Positions 8,652-19,064 of a stretch of 64,000 nt of DNA are shown here, piece by piece. Source of the DNA: Pseudomonas sivasensis (GTDB lineage Bacteria > Pseudomonadota > Gammaproteobacteria > Pseudomonadales > Pseudomonadaceae); assembly GCF_013778505.1 (NCBI RefSeq), contig NZ_JAAOWU010000002.1:496001-560000 (forward strand), written 5' to 3'. The notes under the pieces are model-generated. The model was given only the letters and a program-made list of their open reading frames with translations, had not been told where the DNA came from and ran no database searches. The position numbers were made by a program, and so were the translations under genes. Numbering within the stretch: position 1 is the first letter of the stretch; each line of letters begins with the position of its first letter.

Positions 8652-10148
8652 ATGACTGACAATACCGCCCGCGAAGGCAGCCAGATCCTGGGTGCCACCG
8701 AAGAAGCCAGCGAGTTCGCCAACCTGCTGCTACAAGAGTTCAAACCCAAGACCGAGCGTGCCCGCGAAGCCGTGGAAACCGCTGTGCGTACATTGGCCGA
8801 ACAGGCTCTGGCGCAAACAGACCTGGTGTCCAACGACGCGATCAAGTCGATCGAATCGATCATCGCCGCCATCGACGCCAAGCTCACCGCCCAGGTCAAT
8901 CAGATCATCCACCATCAGGACTTCCAGCAGCTGGAAAGCGCCTGGCGTGGCTTGCACTACCTGGTCAACAACACCGAGAGCGATGAGCAGCTCAAGATCC
9001 GCGTGCTCAACATCTCCAAGCCGGACCTGCACAAGACCCTGAAGAAATTCAAGGGCACCGCGTGGGACCAGAGCCCGATCTTCAAGAAAATGTACGAAGA
9101 AGAATACGGCCAGTTCGGCGGCGAACCGTATGGCTGCCTGGTCGGCGACTACTACTTCGATCAGTCGCCTCCGGACGTCGAGTTGCTGGGCGAGCTGTCG
9201 AAAGTCTGCGCGGCCATGCACTCCCCGTTCATCGCTGCGGCCTCGCCGACCGTGATGGGCATGGGCTCGTGGCAGGAACTGTCGAACCCGCGCGACCTGA
9301 CCAAGATCTTCACCACCCCGGAATACGCCGGCTGGCGCTCGCTGCGTGAATCGGAAGATTCGCGCTACATCGGCCTGACCATGCCGCGCTTCCTGGCGCG
9401 TCTGCCTTATGGCGCCAAGACCGACCCGGTGGAAGCTTTCGCCTTCGAAGAAAATACCGACGGCGCCGACAGCTCCAAGTACACCTGGGCCAACGCCGCA
9501 TACGCGATGGCGGTGAACATCAACCGTTCGTTCAAGCACTACGGCTGGTGCTCGCGCATCCGTGGCGTGGAGTCCGGTGGTGAAGTGGAAAACCTGCCGG
9601 CCCACACGTTCCCTACCGACGACGGTGGTGTGGACATGAAGTGCCCGACCGAAATCGCCATCAGCGACCGCCGTGAAGCGGAGCTGGCGAAGAACGGTTT
9701 CATGCCGCTGCTGCACAAGAAAAACACCGACTTCGCCGCGTTCATCGGCGCTCAGTCGTTGCAGAAACCGGCCGAATACGACGACCCGGACGCCACCGCC
9801 AACGCCAACCTGGCCGCGCGCCTGCCGTACCTGTTCGCCACCTGCCGTTTCGCGCATTACTTGAAGTGCATCGTGCGCGACAAAATCGGTTCCTTCAAAG
9901 AGAAGGACGAGATGCAGCGCTGGTTGCAGGACTGGATCCTCAACTACGTCGACGGTGACCCGGCGCACTCCACCGAAACCACCAAGGCCCAGCACCCATT
10001 GGCTGCCGCCGAAGTGATCGTGGAAGACGTCGAAGGCAACCCGGGGTACTACAACTCCAAGTTCTACCTGCGCCCGCACTACCAGCTCGAAGGGCTGACC
10101 GTGTCGCTGCGACTGGTATCGAAACTGCCTTCGGCGAAAAGCGCCTAA
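8652..10148 (+). CDS. tssC: TssC contractile sheath large subunit
   Basis: TssC (VipB) is the main sheath subunit that with TssB contracts to fire the Hcp tube. At 498 residues it has the full family length and highly conserved blocks such as LESAWRGLHYLV, PYGCLVGDYYFD, SPFIAAASP, GWRSLRESEDSRYIGLTMPRF and CRFAHYLKCIVRDKIG. Its ATG is 2 bp after the tssB stop, with GGGGACC just upstream inside tssB. A REPIN follows the stop codon, separating tssBC from hcp within the same arm. Confidence 0.97.
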   Translation: MTDNTAREGSQILGATEEASEFANLLLQEFKPKTERAREAVETAVRTLAEQALAQTDLVSNDAIKSIESIIAAIDAKLTAQVNQIIHHQDFQQLESAWRGLHYLVNNTESDEQLKIRVLNISKPDLHKTLKKFKGTAWDQSPIFKKMYEEEYGQFGGEPYGCLVGDYYFDQSPPDVELLGELSKVCAAMHSPFIAAASPTVMGMGSWQELSNPRDLTKIFTTPEYAGWRSLRESEDSRYIGLTMPRFLARLPYGAKTDPVEAFAFEENTDGADSSKYTWANAAYAMAVNINRSFKHYGWCSRIRGVESGGEVENLPAHTFPTDDGGVDMKCPTEIAISDRREAELAKNGFMPLLHKKNTDFAAFIGAQSLQKPAEYDDPDATANANLAARLPYLFATCRFAHYLKCIVRDKIGSFKEKDEMQRWLQDWILNYVDGDPAHSTETTKAQHPLAAAEVIVEDVEGNPGYYNSKFYLRPHYQLEGLTVSLRLVSKLPSAKSA

Positions 10149-10171
10149 CCCACGGATGAGCTGGCTCTTCT

Positions 10172-10256
10172 GTGGGAGGGGGCTTGCCCCCGATAGCATC
10201 ACTGGGGTGTGACTGACACACCGAGGTGCCTGCATCGGGGGCAAGCCCCCTCCCAC
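10172..10256. repeat. REPIN-type palindrome between tssC and hcp
   Basis: Two inverted copies of a REP unit (GTGGGAGGGGGCTTGCC at 10172 and its complement ending CCCTCCCAC at 10256) flank a short variable middle. The same arms recur at 16972, 38639, 43737, 52270 and 55158. On RNA this would form a long hairpin downstream of tssC and just before hcp. Confidence 0.92.
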
Positions 10257-10319
10257 ACAAAGGCACTGCCCATTTGGAGTTACTCAAATTCAGTGGCAAG
10301 CGCCACACAGGGAGAAAAC

Positions 10320-10808
10320 ATGGCTGTTGATATTTTCATCAAGATCGGCGACATCAAGGGCGAGTCCATGGACAAGGCCCACAAGGACGAAATCGACGTA
10401 CTGAACTGGAGCTGGGGCATGGCCCAGTCCGGCAACATGCACGTGGGCGGTGGTGGTGGTGCAGGCAAGGTGAATATCCAGGACCTGTCGCTGACCAAGT
10501 ACGTCGACAAAGCTTCGCCGAACCTGATGATGCACTGCGCCAGCGGCAAGCACATCGACAAGGTCAAGCTGACTGTGCGCAAGGCCGGTGGTGAAAGCCA
10601 GGTCGAGTACATGGTGATCAACCTGGAAGAAGTGCTGGTCACGTCCCTGAGCACCGGCGGTTCGGGCTCCGATGATCGCCTGACCGAGAACGTCACCCTG
10701 AACTTCGCCCAAGTGATGGTTGACTACCAGCCGCAGAAAGCCGACGGCACCAAAGACGGCGGTGCAATCAAGTTTGGCTGGAACATCCGTTCCAACACCA
10801 AGCGCTGA
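10320..10808 (+). CDS. hcp: Hcp T6SS inner-tube protein
   Basis: Hcp forms hexameric rings that stack into the inner tube expelled with VgrG. The 162-residue protein starts MAVDIFIKIGDIKGES and has the family blocks DEIDVLNWSWGMAQSG, DLSLTKYVDKASP and VTLNFAQVMVDYQPQ. The ATG at 10320 has AGGGAG 5 bases upstream, which decides the start over an in-frame codon at 10209 lying inside the REPIN. Its own good ribosome site and the REPIN just upstream fit a separately tuned, high Hcp level. Confidence 0.96.
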   Translation: MAVDIFIKIGDIKGESMDKAHKDEIDVLNWSWGMAQSGNMHVGGGGGAGKVNIQDLSLTKYVDKASPNLMMHCASGKHIDKVKLTVRKAGGESQVEYMVINLEEVLVTSLSTGGSGSDDRLTENVTLNFAQVMVDYQPQKADGTKDGGAIKFGWNIRSNTKR

Positions 10809-10900
10809 TAGCCCTGGTGGCCGTGGTCTCATGCCACGGCCACTAGCCCTGCCCCTCAGAACAATCGTCCCTCTCACAACCCGTCCGTGGAGCTGCTTTG

Positions 10901-11416
10901 GTGGTAACTGAAATCGCTTCCCGCGACCGTCTGCAAGCGTCCTTGCTGGACCGGCTGACTGACGACGACCCAACCAACCCCAAGGAAAGCGCCGACAAAC
11001 GCGTGCTGTCCCTGACCCAATTGAAAGCCTCGGTGCTGCGCGACCTGGCGTGGCTGCTCAATACCACGTCGTTGCTCGATGCCGACGCCACGCTGCACAC
11101 CCCGGCCGGTACCTCGGTGGTCAATTACGGCCTACCTGCATTGGCGGGCAACAGCGTTTCCAGTGTCGACATCAAGGCTCTGGAAGCCCTGATCTACCAG
11201 GCGATTGCCACCTTTGAACCGCGCATCCTTCGCCATACCCTGCGGGTGAAGGCCCGCGTCGGCCATGGCGAGATGAATCACAACGCCCTGAGTTTCGAGA
11301 TCGAAGGCGACCTGTGGGCGCAGCCAGTGCCGTTGCGCCTGTTGCTGCAAACCGACCTCGACCTTGAATCCGGCCACGTGCGCGTGGTCAATGCCGACCA
11401 GCGGAGACGCCCATGA
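10901..11416 (+). CDS. tssE: TssE gp25-like baseplate protein
   Basis: TssE is the gp25-like lysozyme-fold baseplate subunit of the T6SS wedge. The 171-residue protein has an N-terminal helix with SLLDRLTDD, the [11 protein letters not shown] segment, the [10 protein letters not shown] loop and the conserved [15 protein letters not shown] motif that contains the baseplate EPR signature. A GGAG at 10889-10892 sits 8 bases from the GTG at 10901; a TTG one codon earlier (10898) is possible. The stop overlaps the tssF start as ATGA. Confidence 0.93.
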   Translation: MVTEIASRDRLQASLLDRLTDDDPTNPKESADKRVLSLTQLKASVLRDLAWLLNTTSLLDADATLHTPAGTSVVNYGLPALAGNSVSSVDIKALEALIYQAIATFEPRILRHTLRVKARVGHGEMNHNALSFEIEGDLWAQPVPLRLLLQTDLDLESGHVRVVNADQRRRP

Positions 11417-13272
11417 ATCCGCGTCTGCTGGAGCTGTACAACCAGGAACTGCATCACGTGCGCGAGAGCGCCGCCGAGTTCGCCAAGGAATACCCGAAGA
11501 TCGCCAGTCGGCTGACGTTGTCTGGCATGGACTGCGCCGACCCGTATGTCGAACGTTTGCTTGAGGGCTTCGCTTACCTCACCGCCCGCGTACAGCTCAA
11601 ACTCGACGCCGAGTACCCGACCTTCACCCACAACCTGCTGGAAATCGCTTACCCGCACTACCTGGCGCCGACCCCGTCGATGACCGTGGTGCAATTGCAG
11701 ACCGACCCCGACGAAGGCTCCCTGGCCAGCGGTTTCCCGCTGCCGCGCGACACCGTGTTGCGTGCCGCCCTGGGCCGCGAAACCCAGACCTGCTGCGAGT
11801 ACCGCACCGCACACCCGGTGACGTTGTGGCCGTTGCAGGTCAGCAATGCCGAGTACTTCGGCAACCCCGCCGCCGTACTCGGTCGCCTGGCCGCCAGTGA
11901 GCCGAAAGCCAAGGCCGGCCTGCGCCTGACCCTACGCACCGGCGCCGAATTGCCGTTCAACAGCCTCGACCTGGACAACCTGCCGCTGTACCTCAGCGGC
12001 GCCGACGAGCAGCCGTTCCGCCTTTACGAACAACTGCTGGGCAACGCCTGCGCGGTGTTTGCGCGCAAGCCCGGTGGCGATTGGGTTGAGCGGTTGCCCC
12101 AGGACGCACTGCGCTCCCGGGGTTTCGACGATGCCGACGCGGCTATGCCGGTCGTTGCGCGCGCATTCCAGGGCTATCGGTTGTTGCAGGAATACTTCGC
12201 CCTGCCCCACCGTTTCCTGTTCGTCGAATTCGCCGAACTGAGCCGCGCGGTCAAACGTTGCGACGGCCAGGAGCTGGAGCTGATCGTGCTGTTCGACCGT
12301 CACGAACCGAGCCTGGAAGGCAGCGTCGGCGCGGCGCAATTCCTGCCGTTCTGCACCCCGGCGATCAACCTGTTCCCGAAGCGCGTGGACCGCATCCACT
12401 TGTCCGACCGGGTCAACGAGCACCACGTGATCGCCGACCGCACACGGCCAATGGATTTCGAGATTCACTCGCTGAGCGGCATCACCGGCCACGGTACTGG
12501 GCCAGAGCAGCCATTTTTGCCGTTCTATGCAGTACGCGATCCATCCCGTTATGGCCGCGACCAGGCGTACTACACGGTGCGTCGCGAGCCGCGCGTGCTA
12601 TCCAGCGACCAACGCCGCAATGGCCCACGCTCTACCTACGTGGGCAGCGAAACCTTCGTCAGCCTGGTGGACAGCCGCCAGGCGCCCTACGGCCACGACC
12701 TGCGCCAACTGGGCGTGACAGCGCTGTGCACAAATCGCGATCTGCCGTTGTTCATGAGCGTGGGCAATGGCAAGACCGACTTCACCCTCTCCGACAGCGC
12801 GCCAGTTTTATCCGTGCGTTGCGTCGCCGGCCCAAGTCGCCCGCGCGCCAGCCATGCCCATGACGCCAAGGCCTGGCGCCTGATCAGCCAGTTGTCGCTC
12901 AACTATTTGTCCCTGAGCGAACAAGGCCAGGGCGCGGGTGCCTTGCGCGAATTACTGCGCCTGTATGGCGACAGCAATGACGCCGCCCTGCAATTGCAGA
13001 TCGAAGGTCTGCGCGACGTCAGCAGCAAGGCCGTCACCCGGCGCCTGCCGATGCCCGGACCGATCGTATTTGGCCGCGGTCTTGAGATCACATTGGAGTT
13101 CGATGAAAACGCGTTTCGCGGTACCGGCGTGTTCCTGCTCGGTGCGGTGCTGGAACGCTTCCTGGCACGCTACGTGTCGATCAACAGTTTTACCGAGACG
13201 GTGATCCGTACCACCGAACGCGGCGAGATCATGCGATGGAAAGCCAAGCCCGGGCGTCGTCCGACCCTGTGA
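11413..13272 (+). CDS. tssF: TssF baseplate protein
   Basis: TssF is the gp6-like wedge component that with TssG, TssK and TssE surrounds the VgrG hub. The 619-residue product has the canonical N-terminus [29 protein letters not shown] region (residues 4-28) followed by [23 protein letters not shown]. Later blocks include FCTPAINLF and [15 protein letters not shown]. It starts with ATG overlapping the tssE stop by 4 bp and overlaps tssG at its 3' end. Confidence 0.96.
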   Translation: MNPRLLELYNQELHHVRESAAEFAKEYPKIASRLTLSGMDCADPYVERLLEGFAYLTARVQLKLDAEYPTFTHNLLEIAYPHYLAPTPSMTVVQLQTDPDEGSLASGFPLPRDTVLRAALGRETQTCCEYRTAHPVTLWPLQVSNAEYFGNPAAVLGRLAASEPKAKAGLRLTLRTGAELPFNSLDLDNLPLYLSGADEQPFRLYEQLLGNACAVFARKPGGDWVERLPQDALRSRGFDDADAAMPVVARAFQGYRLLQEYFALPHRFLFVEFAELSRAVKRCDGQELELIVLFDRHEPSLEGSVGAAQFLPFCTPAINLFPKRVDRIHLSDRVNEHHVIADRTRPMDFEIHSLSGITGHGTGPEQPFLPFYAVRDPSRYGRDQAYYTVRREPRVLSSDQRRNGPRSTYVGSETFVSLVDSRQAPYGHDLRQLGVTALCTNRDLPLFMSVGNGKTDFTLSDSAPVLSVRCVAGPSRPRASHAHDAKAWRLISQLSLNYLSLSEQGQGAGALRELLRLYGDSNDAALQLQIEGLRDVSSKAVTRRLPMPGPIVFGRGLEITLEFDENAFRGTGVFLLGAVLERFLARYVSINSFTETVIRTTERGEIMRWKAKPGRRPTL

Positions 13273-14279
13273 GTACTTTGGATGCGATGCATCAGGAGCC
13301 CTGGGAATACGATTTCTTCCAGGCGTTGCGGCGTATCGAGTGCGAATCGCCGGACCTGCCGCGCCTGGGCCATTCCCTGCGCCTGGCAGACGACCCGCTA
13401 CGCTTGGGGCAACAGGCCGATTGCACCTTCGCCCCGGCCACCCTGGCGTCGGTCGACCCCGGCGGCGATGGCAAACCCGCACGCCTGGAGCAGTTCTTCT
13501 TTGGCCTCGGCGGCCCGAACGGCCCGTTGCCGCTGCACATCACCGAGTACGTACGCGAGCGCCAGCGCAACAATGCTGACAGTACCAGCAAGCAGTTCCT
13601 GGACGTCTTCCACCACCGCCTGCTAAGCCTGTTTTATCGGGCTTGGGCCGAGGCGCGGCCGACGGTCAGCCATGACCGACCGGATGATGACTACTGGTCT
13701 GCACGCCTCGCCGCCTTAAGTGGTCGAGGCATGCCGAGTCTGCTCAACCAAGGGCTGATTCCCGACACGGCGAAGCTGCATTACAGCGGTCACTTATCAG
13801 CGCAAACCCGTTACCCAGACGGTTTGAAGGCAATCCTCGGCGAGTATTTCGGCCTGCCGGTGGAGATTGAAGAATACGTCGGCCAATGGCTGGAACTGCC
13901 AGAGCGCAGCCGTGTGAGTGTCAGCGCCAACCGGCTGGGTGTGGACTTTTGCCTGGGCAGCCATGTGTGGGACCGCCAGCACAAATTCCGTATCCGCCTG
14001 GGCCCGCTCAAGCTGGACGACTACATGGGCATGCTGCCCGGCAGTCAGCCGTTCAACGAGCTGGTGGCGTGGGTGGCCGAGTACCTGGGCCATGAATTGG
14101 ACTGGGACTTGAACCTGGTTTTGCAACAACCCGAAGTACCGGCGCTGCAACTCAATGGCCAGTTCCGCCTGGGCTTTAACACCTGGCTCGGCAATCCCGA
14201 GCATGACGCCAACGACCTAATCCTGGCCCGGCATTACGCCGATCAAGCCACCACCTCAAGGAATCCAGAGCATGGGTGA
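13236..14279 (+). CDS. tssG: TssG baseplate protein
   Basis: TssG is the gp7-like baseplate wedge subunit that holds TssF. The 347-residue frame contains the family start EPWEYDFFQALRRIE and blocks such as LEQFFFGLGGPNGPLPLH, YRAWAEARP and SRVSVSANRLGVDFCLGSHVWDRQHKFRI-like residues (225-250). Two starts are possible: ATG 13236 (37-bp overlap with tssF) or GTG 13269, which forms a GTGA overlap with the tssF stop and starts 5 residues before the conserved region. The 3' end overlaps clpV by 8 bp. Confidence 0.93.
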   Translation: MESQARASSDPVSTLDAMHQEPWEYDFFQALRRIECESPDLPRLGHSLRLADDPLRLGQQADCTFAPATLASVDPGGDGKPARLEQFFFGLGGPNGPLPLHITEYVRERQRNNADSTSKQFLDVFHHRLLSLFYRAWAEARPTVSHDRPDDDYWSARLAALSGRGMPSLLNQGLIPDTAKLHYSGHLSAQTRYPDGLKAILGEYFGLPVEIEEYVGQWLELPERSRVSVSANRLGVDFCLGSHVWDRQHKFRIRLGPLKLDDYMGMLPGSQPFNELVAWVAEYLGHELDWDLNLVLQQPEVPALQLNGQFRLGFNTWLGNPEHDANDLILARHYADQATTSRNPEHG

Positions 14280-16947
14280 AATCAGTCGCGCCGCACTGTT
14301 CGGCAAACTCAACAGCGTGGCCTACAAGGCCATCGAAGCCGCCACCGTGTTCTGCAAGTTGCGGGGCAATCCGTATGTGGAACTGGCCCACTGGTTTCAC
14401 CAGTTGCTGCAACTGCAGGACTCGGACCTGCACCGCATCATCCGCCAGTTCAACGTCGAGCCGGCGCGCCTGGCCCGTGACCTCACCGAAGCCCTAGACC
14501 GCCTGCCGCGTGGCTCGACGTCGATCACCGACCTGTCGTCCCATGTGGAAGAAGCCGTGGAGCGCGGCTGGGTATACGGCAGCCTCATGTTCGGCGAAAG
14601 CCAGGTGCGCACCGGTTATCTGGTGCTAGGCATCCTCAAGACGCCAAGCTTGCGCCACGCGCTGCTGGGGTTGTCTTCGGAATTCGAAAAGATCAAGGCC
14701 GAGGCACTGAGCGAGCGTTTTGATGAATACGTTGGCGACTCGCCGGAAAACGCCTTGAGCGCCAGCGACGGCTTTAACGCCGGTGTTCCAGGCGAGGCCA
14801 GCGGCGCCATGGCACCGAGTGCGATGGGCAAACAGGAAGCCCTCAAGCGTTTCACCGTCGACCTGACCGAACAAGCTCGCAGCGGCAAGCTCGACCCTAT
14901 CGTCGGCCGTGACGAAGAGATCCGCCAACTGGTGGACATCCTCATGCGCCGCCGCCAGAACAACCCGATCCTCACCGGTGAAGCCGGCGTCGGCAAGACG
15001 GCCGTGGTCGAAGGTTTCGCCCTTCGCATCGTCGCCGGTGACGTGCCGCCTGCACTGAAAGACGTGGAACTGCGCAGCCTTGATGTCGGCCTGCTGCAAG
15101 CCGGCGCCAGCATGAAAGGCGAGTTTGAACAGCGCCTGCGCCAGGTCATCGAAGACGTCCAGGCCTCGCCCAAGCCGATCATCCTGTTTATCGACGAAGC
15201 CCATACCCTAGTAGGTGCCGGTGGCGCCGCCGGGACGGGTGATGCGGCCAACCTGCTCAAGCCTGCCCTCGCCCGTGGCACCCTGCGTACCGTGGCGGCC
15301 ACCACCTGGGCCGAGTACAAGAAGCACATCGAGAAAGACCCAGCGCTGACCCGCCGCTTCCAGGTCGTGCAAGTTGCTGAACCGTCGGAAGACAAAGCTC
15401 TGCTGATGATGCGCGGCGTGGCATCGACCATGGAGAAACACCACCAGGTGCAGATCCTCGACGAAGCCCTTGAAGCCTCGGTAAAGCTGTCTCACCGCTA
15501 TATCCCGGCGCGCCAGTTGCCCGATAAATCCGTAAGCCTGCTGGACACCGCCTGCGCCCGCGTCGCCATCAGCCTGCACGCCGTACCGGCCGAAGTGGAC
15601 GACAGCCGCCGCCGCATCGAAGCCCTGGAAACCGAGCTGCAAATCATCGCCCGCGAGCATGCCATCGGCATCGACATTGGTGCGCGCCAGAGCAACAGCG
15701 AAACCCTGTTAAGCGCCGAGCGTGAGCGCCTGGCGACCCTGGAAAGCCGCTGGGCCGAAGAGAAAACCCTGGTGGATGAATTGCTCGCCACCCGTGCCAC
15801 CCTGCGTGAAAAGGCCGGGGTTGTGGACAGCGATGCGGGTAACAACGAGAGCGATGAGTTGCGTGCGAAACTGGTCGATCTGCAACAGCGACTGACCGCG
15901 CTGCAAGGCGAAACTCCGCTGATCCTACCGACCGTGGATTACCAGGCCGTGGCCTCGGTGGTCGCTGATTGGACCGGTATCCCGGTGGGCCGCATGGCTC
16001 GCAATGAACTGGAGACGGTGCTTAACCTCGACCAGCATCTGAAGAAACGCATCATCGGCCAGGACCACGCCCTGCAGATGATCGCCAAGCGCATCCAGAC
16101 CTCCCGAGCCGGCCTCGATAACCCGAGCAAGCCGATTGGCGTGTTCATGCTCGCCGGCACCTCCGGCGTGGGCAAGACCGAAACCGCCCTGGCCTTGGCC
16201 GAGGCCATGTACGGCGGTGAGCAGAACGTGATCACCATCAACATGAGCGAGTTCCAGGAAGCTCACACGGTGTCGACCCTCAAGGGCGCGCCACCGGGCT
16301 ATATCGGCTACGGCGAAGGCGGCGTGCTGACCGAAGCAGTGCGGCGTAAACCCTACAGCGTGGTGCTGCTGGACGAGGTGGAGAAAGCCCACCCGGACGT
16401 GCATGAAATTTTCTTCCAGGTGTTCGACAAAGGCGTGATGGAAGACGGCGAAGGCCGGGTGATCGACTTCAAGAACACCCTGATCCTGCTGACCACCAAC
16501 GCCGGTACCGAGCTGATTTCCCGCGTCTGCAAAGACCCGGCGAACATCCCCGAGCCAGAAGAAATCGCCAAGGCCCTGCGTCAGCCATTGCTGGAGATCT
16601 TCCCGCCTGCCTTGCTTGGCCGCCTGGTGACGATCCCCTACTACCCGCTGAGCGACGAGATGCTCAAGGCGATCACCCGCCTGCAACTCAACCGCATCAA
16701 GAAGCGCGTGGAGAATACGCACAAGGTCGCCTTCGACTACGACGACGCGGTGGTCGACCTGATCGTCTCGCGCTGCACCGAAACCGAAAGCGGCGGGCGC
16801 ATGATCGACACCATCCTCACCAACAGCCTGCTGCCGGACATGAGCCGTGAGTTCCTCACGCGCATGCTTGAGGGCAAGGCGCTGGCGGGTGTGCGCATCA
16901 GCAGCCGGGATAATGAATTGCACTACGACTTCAGCGACGCCGAATAA
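14272..16947 (+). CDS. clpV: ClpV (TssH) AAA+ ATPase for sheath recycling
   Basis: ClpV unfolds contracted TssBC sheath so that subunits can be reused. The 891-residue Clp/Hsp100 protein has an N-terminal Clp_N-like domain (about 1-160), a first AAA+ module with Walker A GEAGVGKT near residue 237 and Walker B LFIDEAHTL, a middle coiled-coil region (about 430-560), and a second AAA+ module with Walker A GTSGVGKT near residue 629 and Walker B VVLLDEVEKAHPD. The RLVTIPYYPLSDEML and C-terminal D2 small domain are present. It is the last structural gene before a REPIN and vgrG. Confidence 0.97.
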   Translation: MGEISRAALFGKLNSVAYKAIEAATVFCKLRGNPYVELAHWFHQLLQLQDSDLHRIIRQFNVEPARLARDLTEALDRLPRGSTSITDLSSHVEEAVERGWVYGSLMFGESQVRTGYLVLGILKTPSLRHALLGLSSEFEKIKAEALSERFDEYVGDSPENALSASDGFNAGVPGEASGAMAPSAMGKQEALKRFTVDLTEQARSGKLDPIVGRDEEIRQLVDILMRRRQNNPILTGEAGVGKTAVVEGFALRIVAGDVPPALKDVELRSLDVGLLQAGASMKGEFEQRLRQVIEDVQASPKPIILFIDEAHTLVGAGGAAGTGDAANLLKPALARGTLRTVAATTWAEYKKHIEKDPALTRRFQVVQVAEPSEDKALLMMRGVASTMEKHHQVQILDEALEASVKLSHRYIPARQLPDKSVSLLDTACARVAISLHAVPAEVDDSRRRIEALETELQIIAREHAIGIDIGARQSNSETLLSAERERLATLESRWAEEKTLVDELLATRATLREKAGVVDSDAGNNESDELRAKLVDLQQRLTALQGETPLILPTVDYQAVASVVADWTGIPVGRMARNELETVLNLDQHLKKRIIGQDHALQMIAKRIQTSRAGLDNPSKPIGVFMLAGTSGVGKTETALALAEAMYGGEQNVITINMSEFQEAHTVSTLKGAPPGYIGYGEGGVLTEAVRRKPYSVVLLDEVEKAHPDVHEIFFQVFDKGVMEDGEGRVIDFKNTLILLTTNAGTELISRVCKDPANIPEPEEIAKALRQPLLEIFPPALLGRLVTIPYYPLSDEMLKAITRLQLNRIKKRVENTHKVAFDYDDAVVDLIVSRCTETESGGRMIDTILTNSLLPDMSREFLTRMLEGKALAGVRISSRDNELHYDFSDAE

Positions 16948-16971
16948 CGACTGTTGGAATGCAATGCAAAT

Positions 16972-17059
16972 GTGGGAGGGGGCTTGCCCCCGATGGCGGT
17001 GAATCAGTCGCCTGATACCTCAACTGACACACTGCTATCGGGGGCAAGCCCCCTCCCAC
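16972..17059. repeat. REPIN-type palindrome between clpV and vgrG
   Basis: Inverted REP arms GTGGGAGGGGGCTTGCC and GGGGGCAAGCCCCCTCC(CAC) flank a variable centre. It lies in the 159-bp gap between clpV and vgrG, where no clear terminator or sigma54 site was seen. Confidence 0.92.
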
Positions 17060-17106
17060 ATTTGAACTCAGTTTCTTCGGTTATTTAGTCATTTTCGAGA
17101 CGCCCG

Positions 17107-19050
17107 ATGCTATTCAACCAAGCCTCACGCCTGGCCAAGATCACCAGCCCCCTCGGGCCGGATGTGCTGCTGCTCAATGAAATGGGCGGCGGCGAAGAGC
17201 TGGGCCGCCTGTTCAACTATGAGCTGCAACTGACGTCCCTGGACGCCAACATCGACCTCAACCAGTTGCTGGGCAAGCCGATGAGCGTCGGCGTGCAACT
17301 GGCGGACGGTGGCGAGCGGCACTTCCACGGAATCGTCGCGCGTTGCAGCCAGAACATCGATCAGGGTCAGTTCGCCAGTTATCAGGTGACGCTGCGCCCG
17401 TGGTTCTGGCTGCTCAGCCGCACCTCCGATTGCCGGATCTTCCAGAACCTGAGCATCCCGCAGATCATCAAGCAGGTGTTCCGCGACCTGGGTTTTTCCG
17501 ACTTCGAAGACGCCCTGAGCCGGCCGTACCGCGAGTGGGAGTACTGCGTGCAGTACCGCGAGACCAGCTTCGATTTCGTCAGCCGCTTGATGGAGCAGGA
17601 AGGTATCTACTACTTCTTCCGCCATGAACAGGACCGTCACGTGCTGGTGCTGGCCGACGCCTATGGCGCCCACACCACGGTGCCAGGCTACGCGTCTATC
17701 CCGTATTACCCCAAGGACGAGCAGCAGCGCGAACGCGACCACATGCACAACTGGCACCTGGCGCAGGAAGTGCAACCGGGCTCCCTGGAGCTCAACGACT
17801 ACGACTTCCAGCGCCCCAGCGCCAGCATCGACGTGCGCTCGGCCATGCCGCGCCCGCACACTGCCGGCGACTACCCGCTGTACGACTACCCCGGCACCTA
17901 CGTGCAAAGCGCCGACGGCGAACACTACGCGCGCACCCGCATCGAAGCCCTGCAAACCCTGCATGAGCAAATCGAGTTCGCCGGCAACGCGCGCGGGCTA
18001 GGTTCTGGCCACCTGTTCAGCCTCACCGGCTTCAGCCGCCAGGACCAGAACCGCGAATACCTGATCGTCGGCTGCCGCTATTACATCGTCCAGGAAAGCC
18101 TGGAAAGCGGCGGCGGCTCGGGCTCGGCGCAGTTCGAAAGCAGCCTGACCTGCATCGACGCCCAACAAAGCTTCCGCCCGCTGGCCAACACCCACCGCCC
18201 CATCGTCAAAGGCCCGCAGACCGCCTTGGTTGTAGGCCCCAAAGGCGAGGAGATCTGGACCGACCAGTACGGCCGCGTAAAGGTGCACTTCTACTGGGAC
18301 CGCCACGACCAATCCAACGAAAACAGCTCGTGCTGGATTCGCGTATCGCAGTCCTGGGCTGGCAAGAACTGGGGCTCGATGCAGATTCCACGGATTGGCC
18401 AGGAAGTGATTGTCAGCTTCCTCGAAGGCGACCCCGACCGGCCGATCATTACGGGGCGCGTGTATAACGCTGAGCAGACCGTACCCTACGATCTGCCGGA
18501 AAACGCGACCCAGAGCGGCATGAAAAGCCGTTCGAGCAAGGGCGGCACACCGGCCAACTTCAATGAAATCCGCATGGAGGACAAGAAGGGATTGGAGCAG
18601 TTGTACATCCATGCCGAGCGTAACCAGGACATCGTCGTCGAAGTGGACGAAAGTCACTCAGTAGGGCATGACCGCAATAAGAGCATTGGGCATGACGAGG
18701 TAGTGACGATTGGCAACGACCGCGTGCGTGCGGTCAAGCATGACGACATGCTTATGGTGGGGTTCAGCAAAACCGACGCCATCAGCAAGAGCTATCTAAT
18801 TGAAGTGGGCGAAAACTTGCGCCTGGTTTGTGGCAAAAGCGTGCTGGAGCTCAACGCCAGCGGCCAGATCAATCTCACTGGTGTGCAGATCAATGTGTAT
18901 TCCGAAGGCAGCTCGGAGATCAACACCGGAGGTAATTTGCATTTGAACATTGGTGGCAAAGGCGGCACCACCCCCATGGGCCAAGGGGTCAAGGGTGAAA
19001 TCGACGCGGCCGTCAATTCCATGTTTCCTAAGCCGCCTTCCGGCCAATAA
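17107..19050 (+). CDS. vgrG: VgrG T6SS spike protein
   Basis: VgrG trimers form the spike on the Hcp tube and carry PAAR effectors. The 647-residue protein has the gp27-like hub (about 1-370, with ETSFDFVSRLMEQEGIYYFFRHE), the gp5-like OB fold (about 380-470, with EEIWTDQYGRVKVHFYWDR and SCWIRVSQSWAG) and the beta-helix needle with short repeats (about 530-620, VGHDRNKSIGHDEVVTIGNDR-like). It ends without an extra C-terminal effector domain. Its place just before an Eag chaperone and a PAAR-Rhs gene indicates that this VgrG delivers that Rhs protein. Confidence 0.96.
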   Translation: MLFNQASRLAKITSPLGPDVLLLNEMGGGEELGRLFNYELQLTSLDANIDLNQLLGKPMSVGVQLADGGERHFHGIVARCSQNIDQGQFASYQVTLRPWFWLLSRTSDCRIFQNLSIPQIIKQVFRDLGFSDFEDALSRPYREWEYCVQYRETSFDFVSRLMEQEGIYYFFRHEQDRHVLVLADAYGAHTTVPGYASIPYYPKDEQQRERDHMHNWHLAQEVQPGSLELNDYDFQRPSASIDVRSAMPRPHTAGDYPLYDYPGTYVQSADGEHYARTRIEALQTLHEQIEFAGNARGLGSGHLFSLTGFSRQDQNREYLIVGCRYYIVQESLESGGGSGSAQFESSLTCIDAQQSFRPLANTHRPIVKGPQTALVVGPKGEEIWTDQYGRVKVHFYWDRHDQSNENSSCWIRVSQSWAGKNWGSMQIPRIGQEVIVSFLEGDPDRPIITGRVYNAEQTVPYDLPENATQSGMKSRSSKGGTPANFNEIRMEDKKGLEQLYIHAERNQDIVVEVDESHSVGHDRNKSIGHDEVVTIGNDRVRAVKHDDMLMVGFSKTDAISKSYLIEVGENLRLVCGKSVLELNASGQINLTGVQINVYSEGSSEINTGGNLHLNIGGKGGTTPMGQGVKGEIDAAVNSMFPKPPSGQ

Positions 19051-19064
19051 CGAGATTCCGTTTC

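Noticed and set aside
8730..10256. A 508-codon frame on the minus strand opposite tssC
   Set aside because: Antisense to a strongly conserved sheath gene; no motif, no ribosome site.
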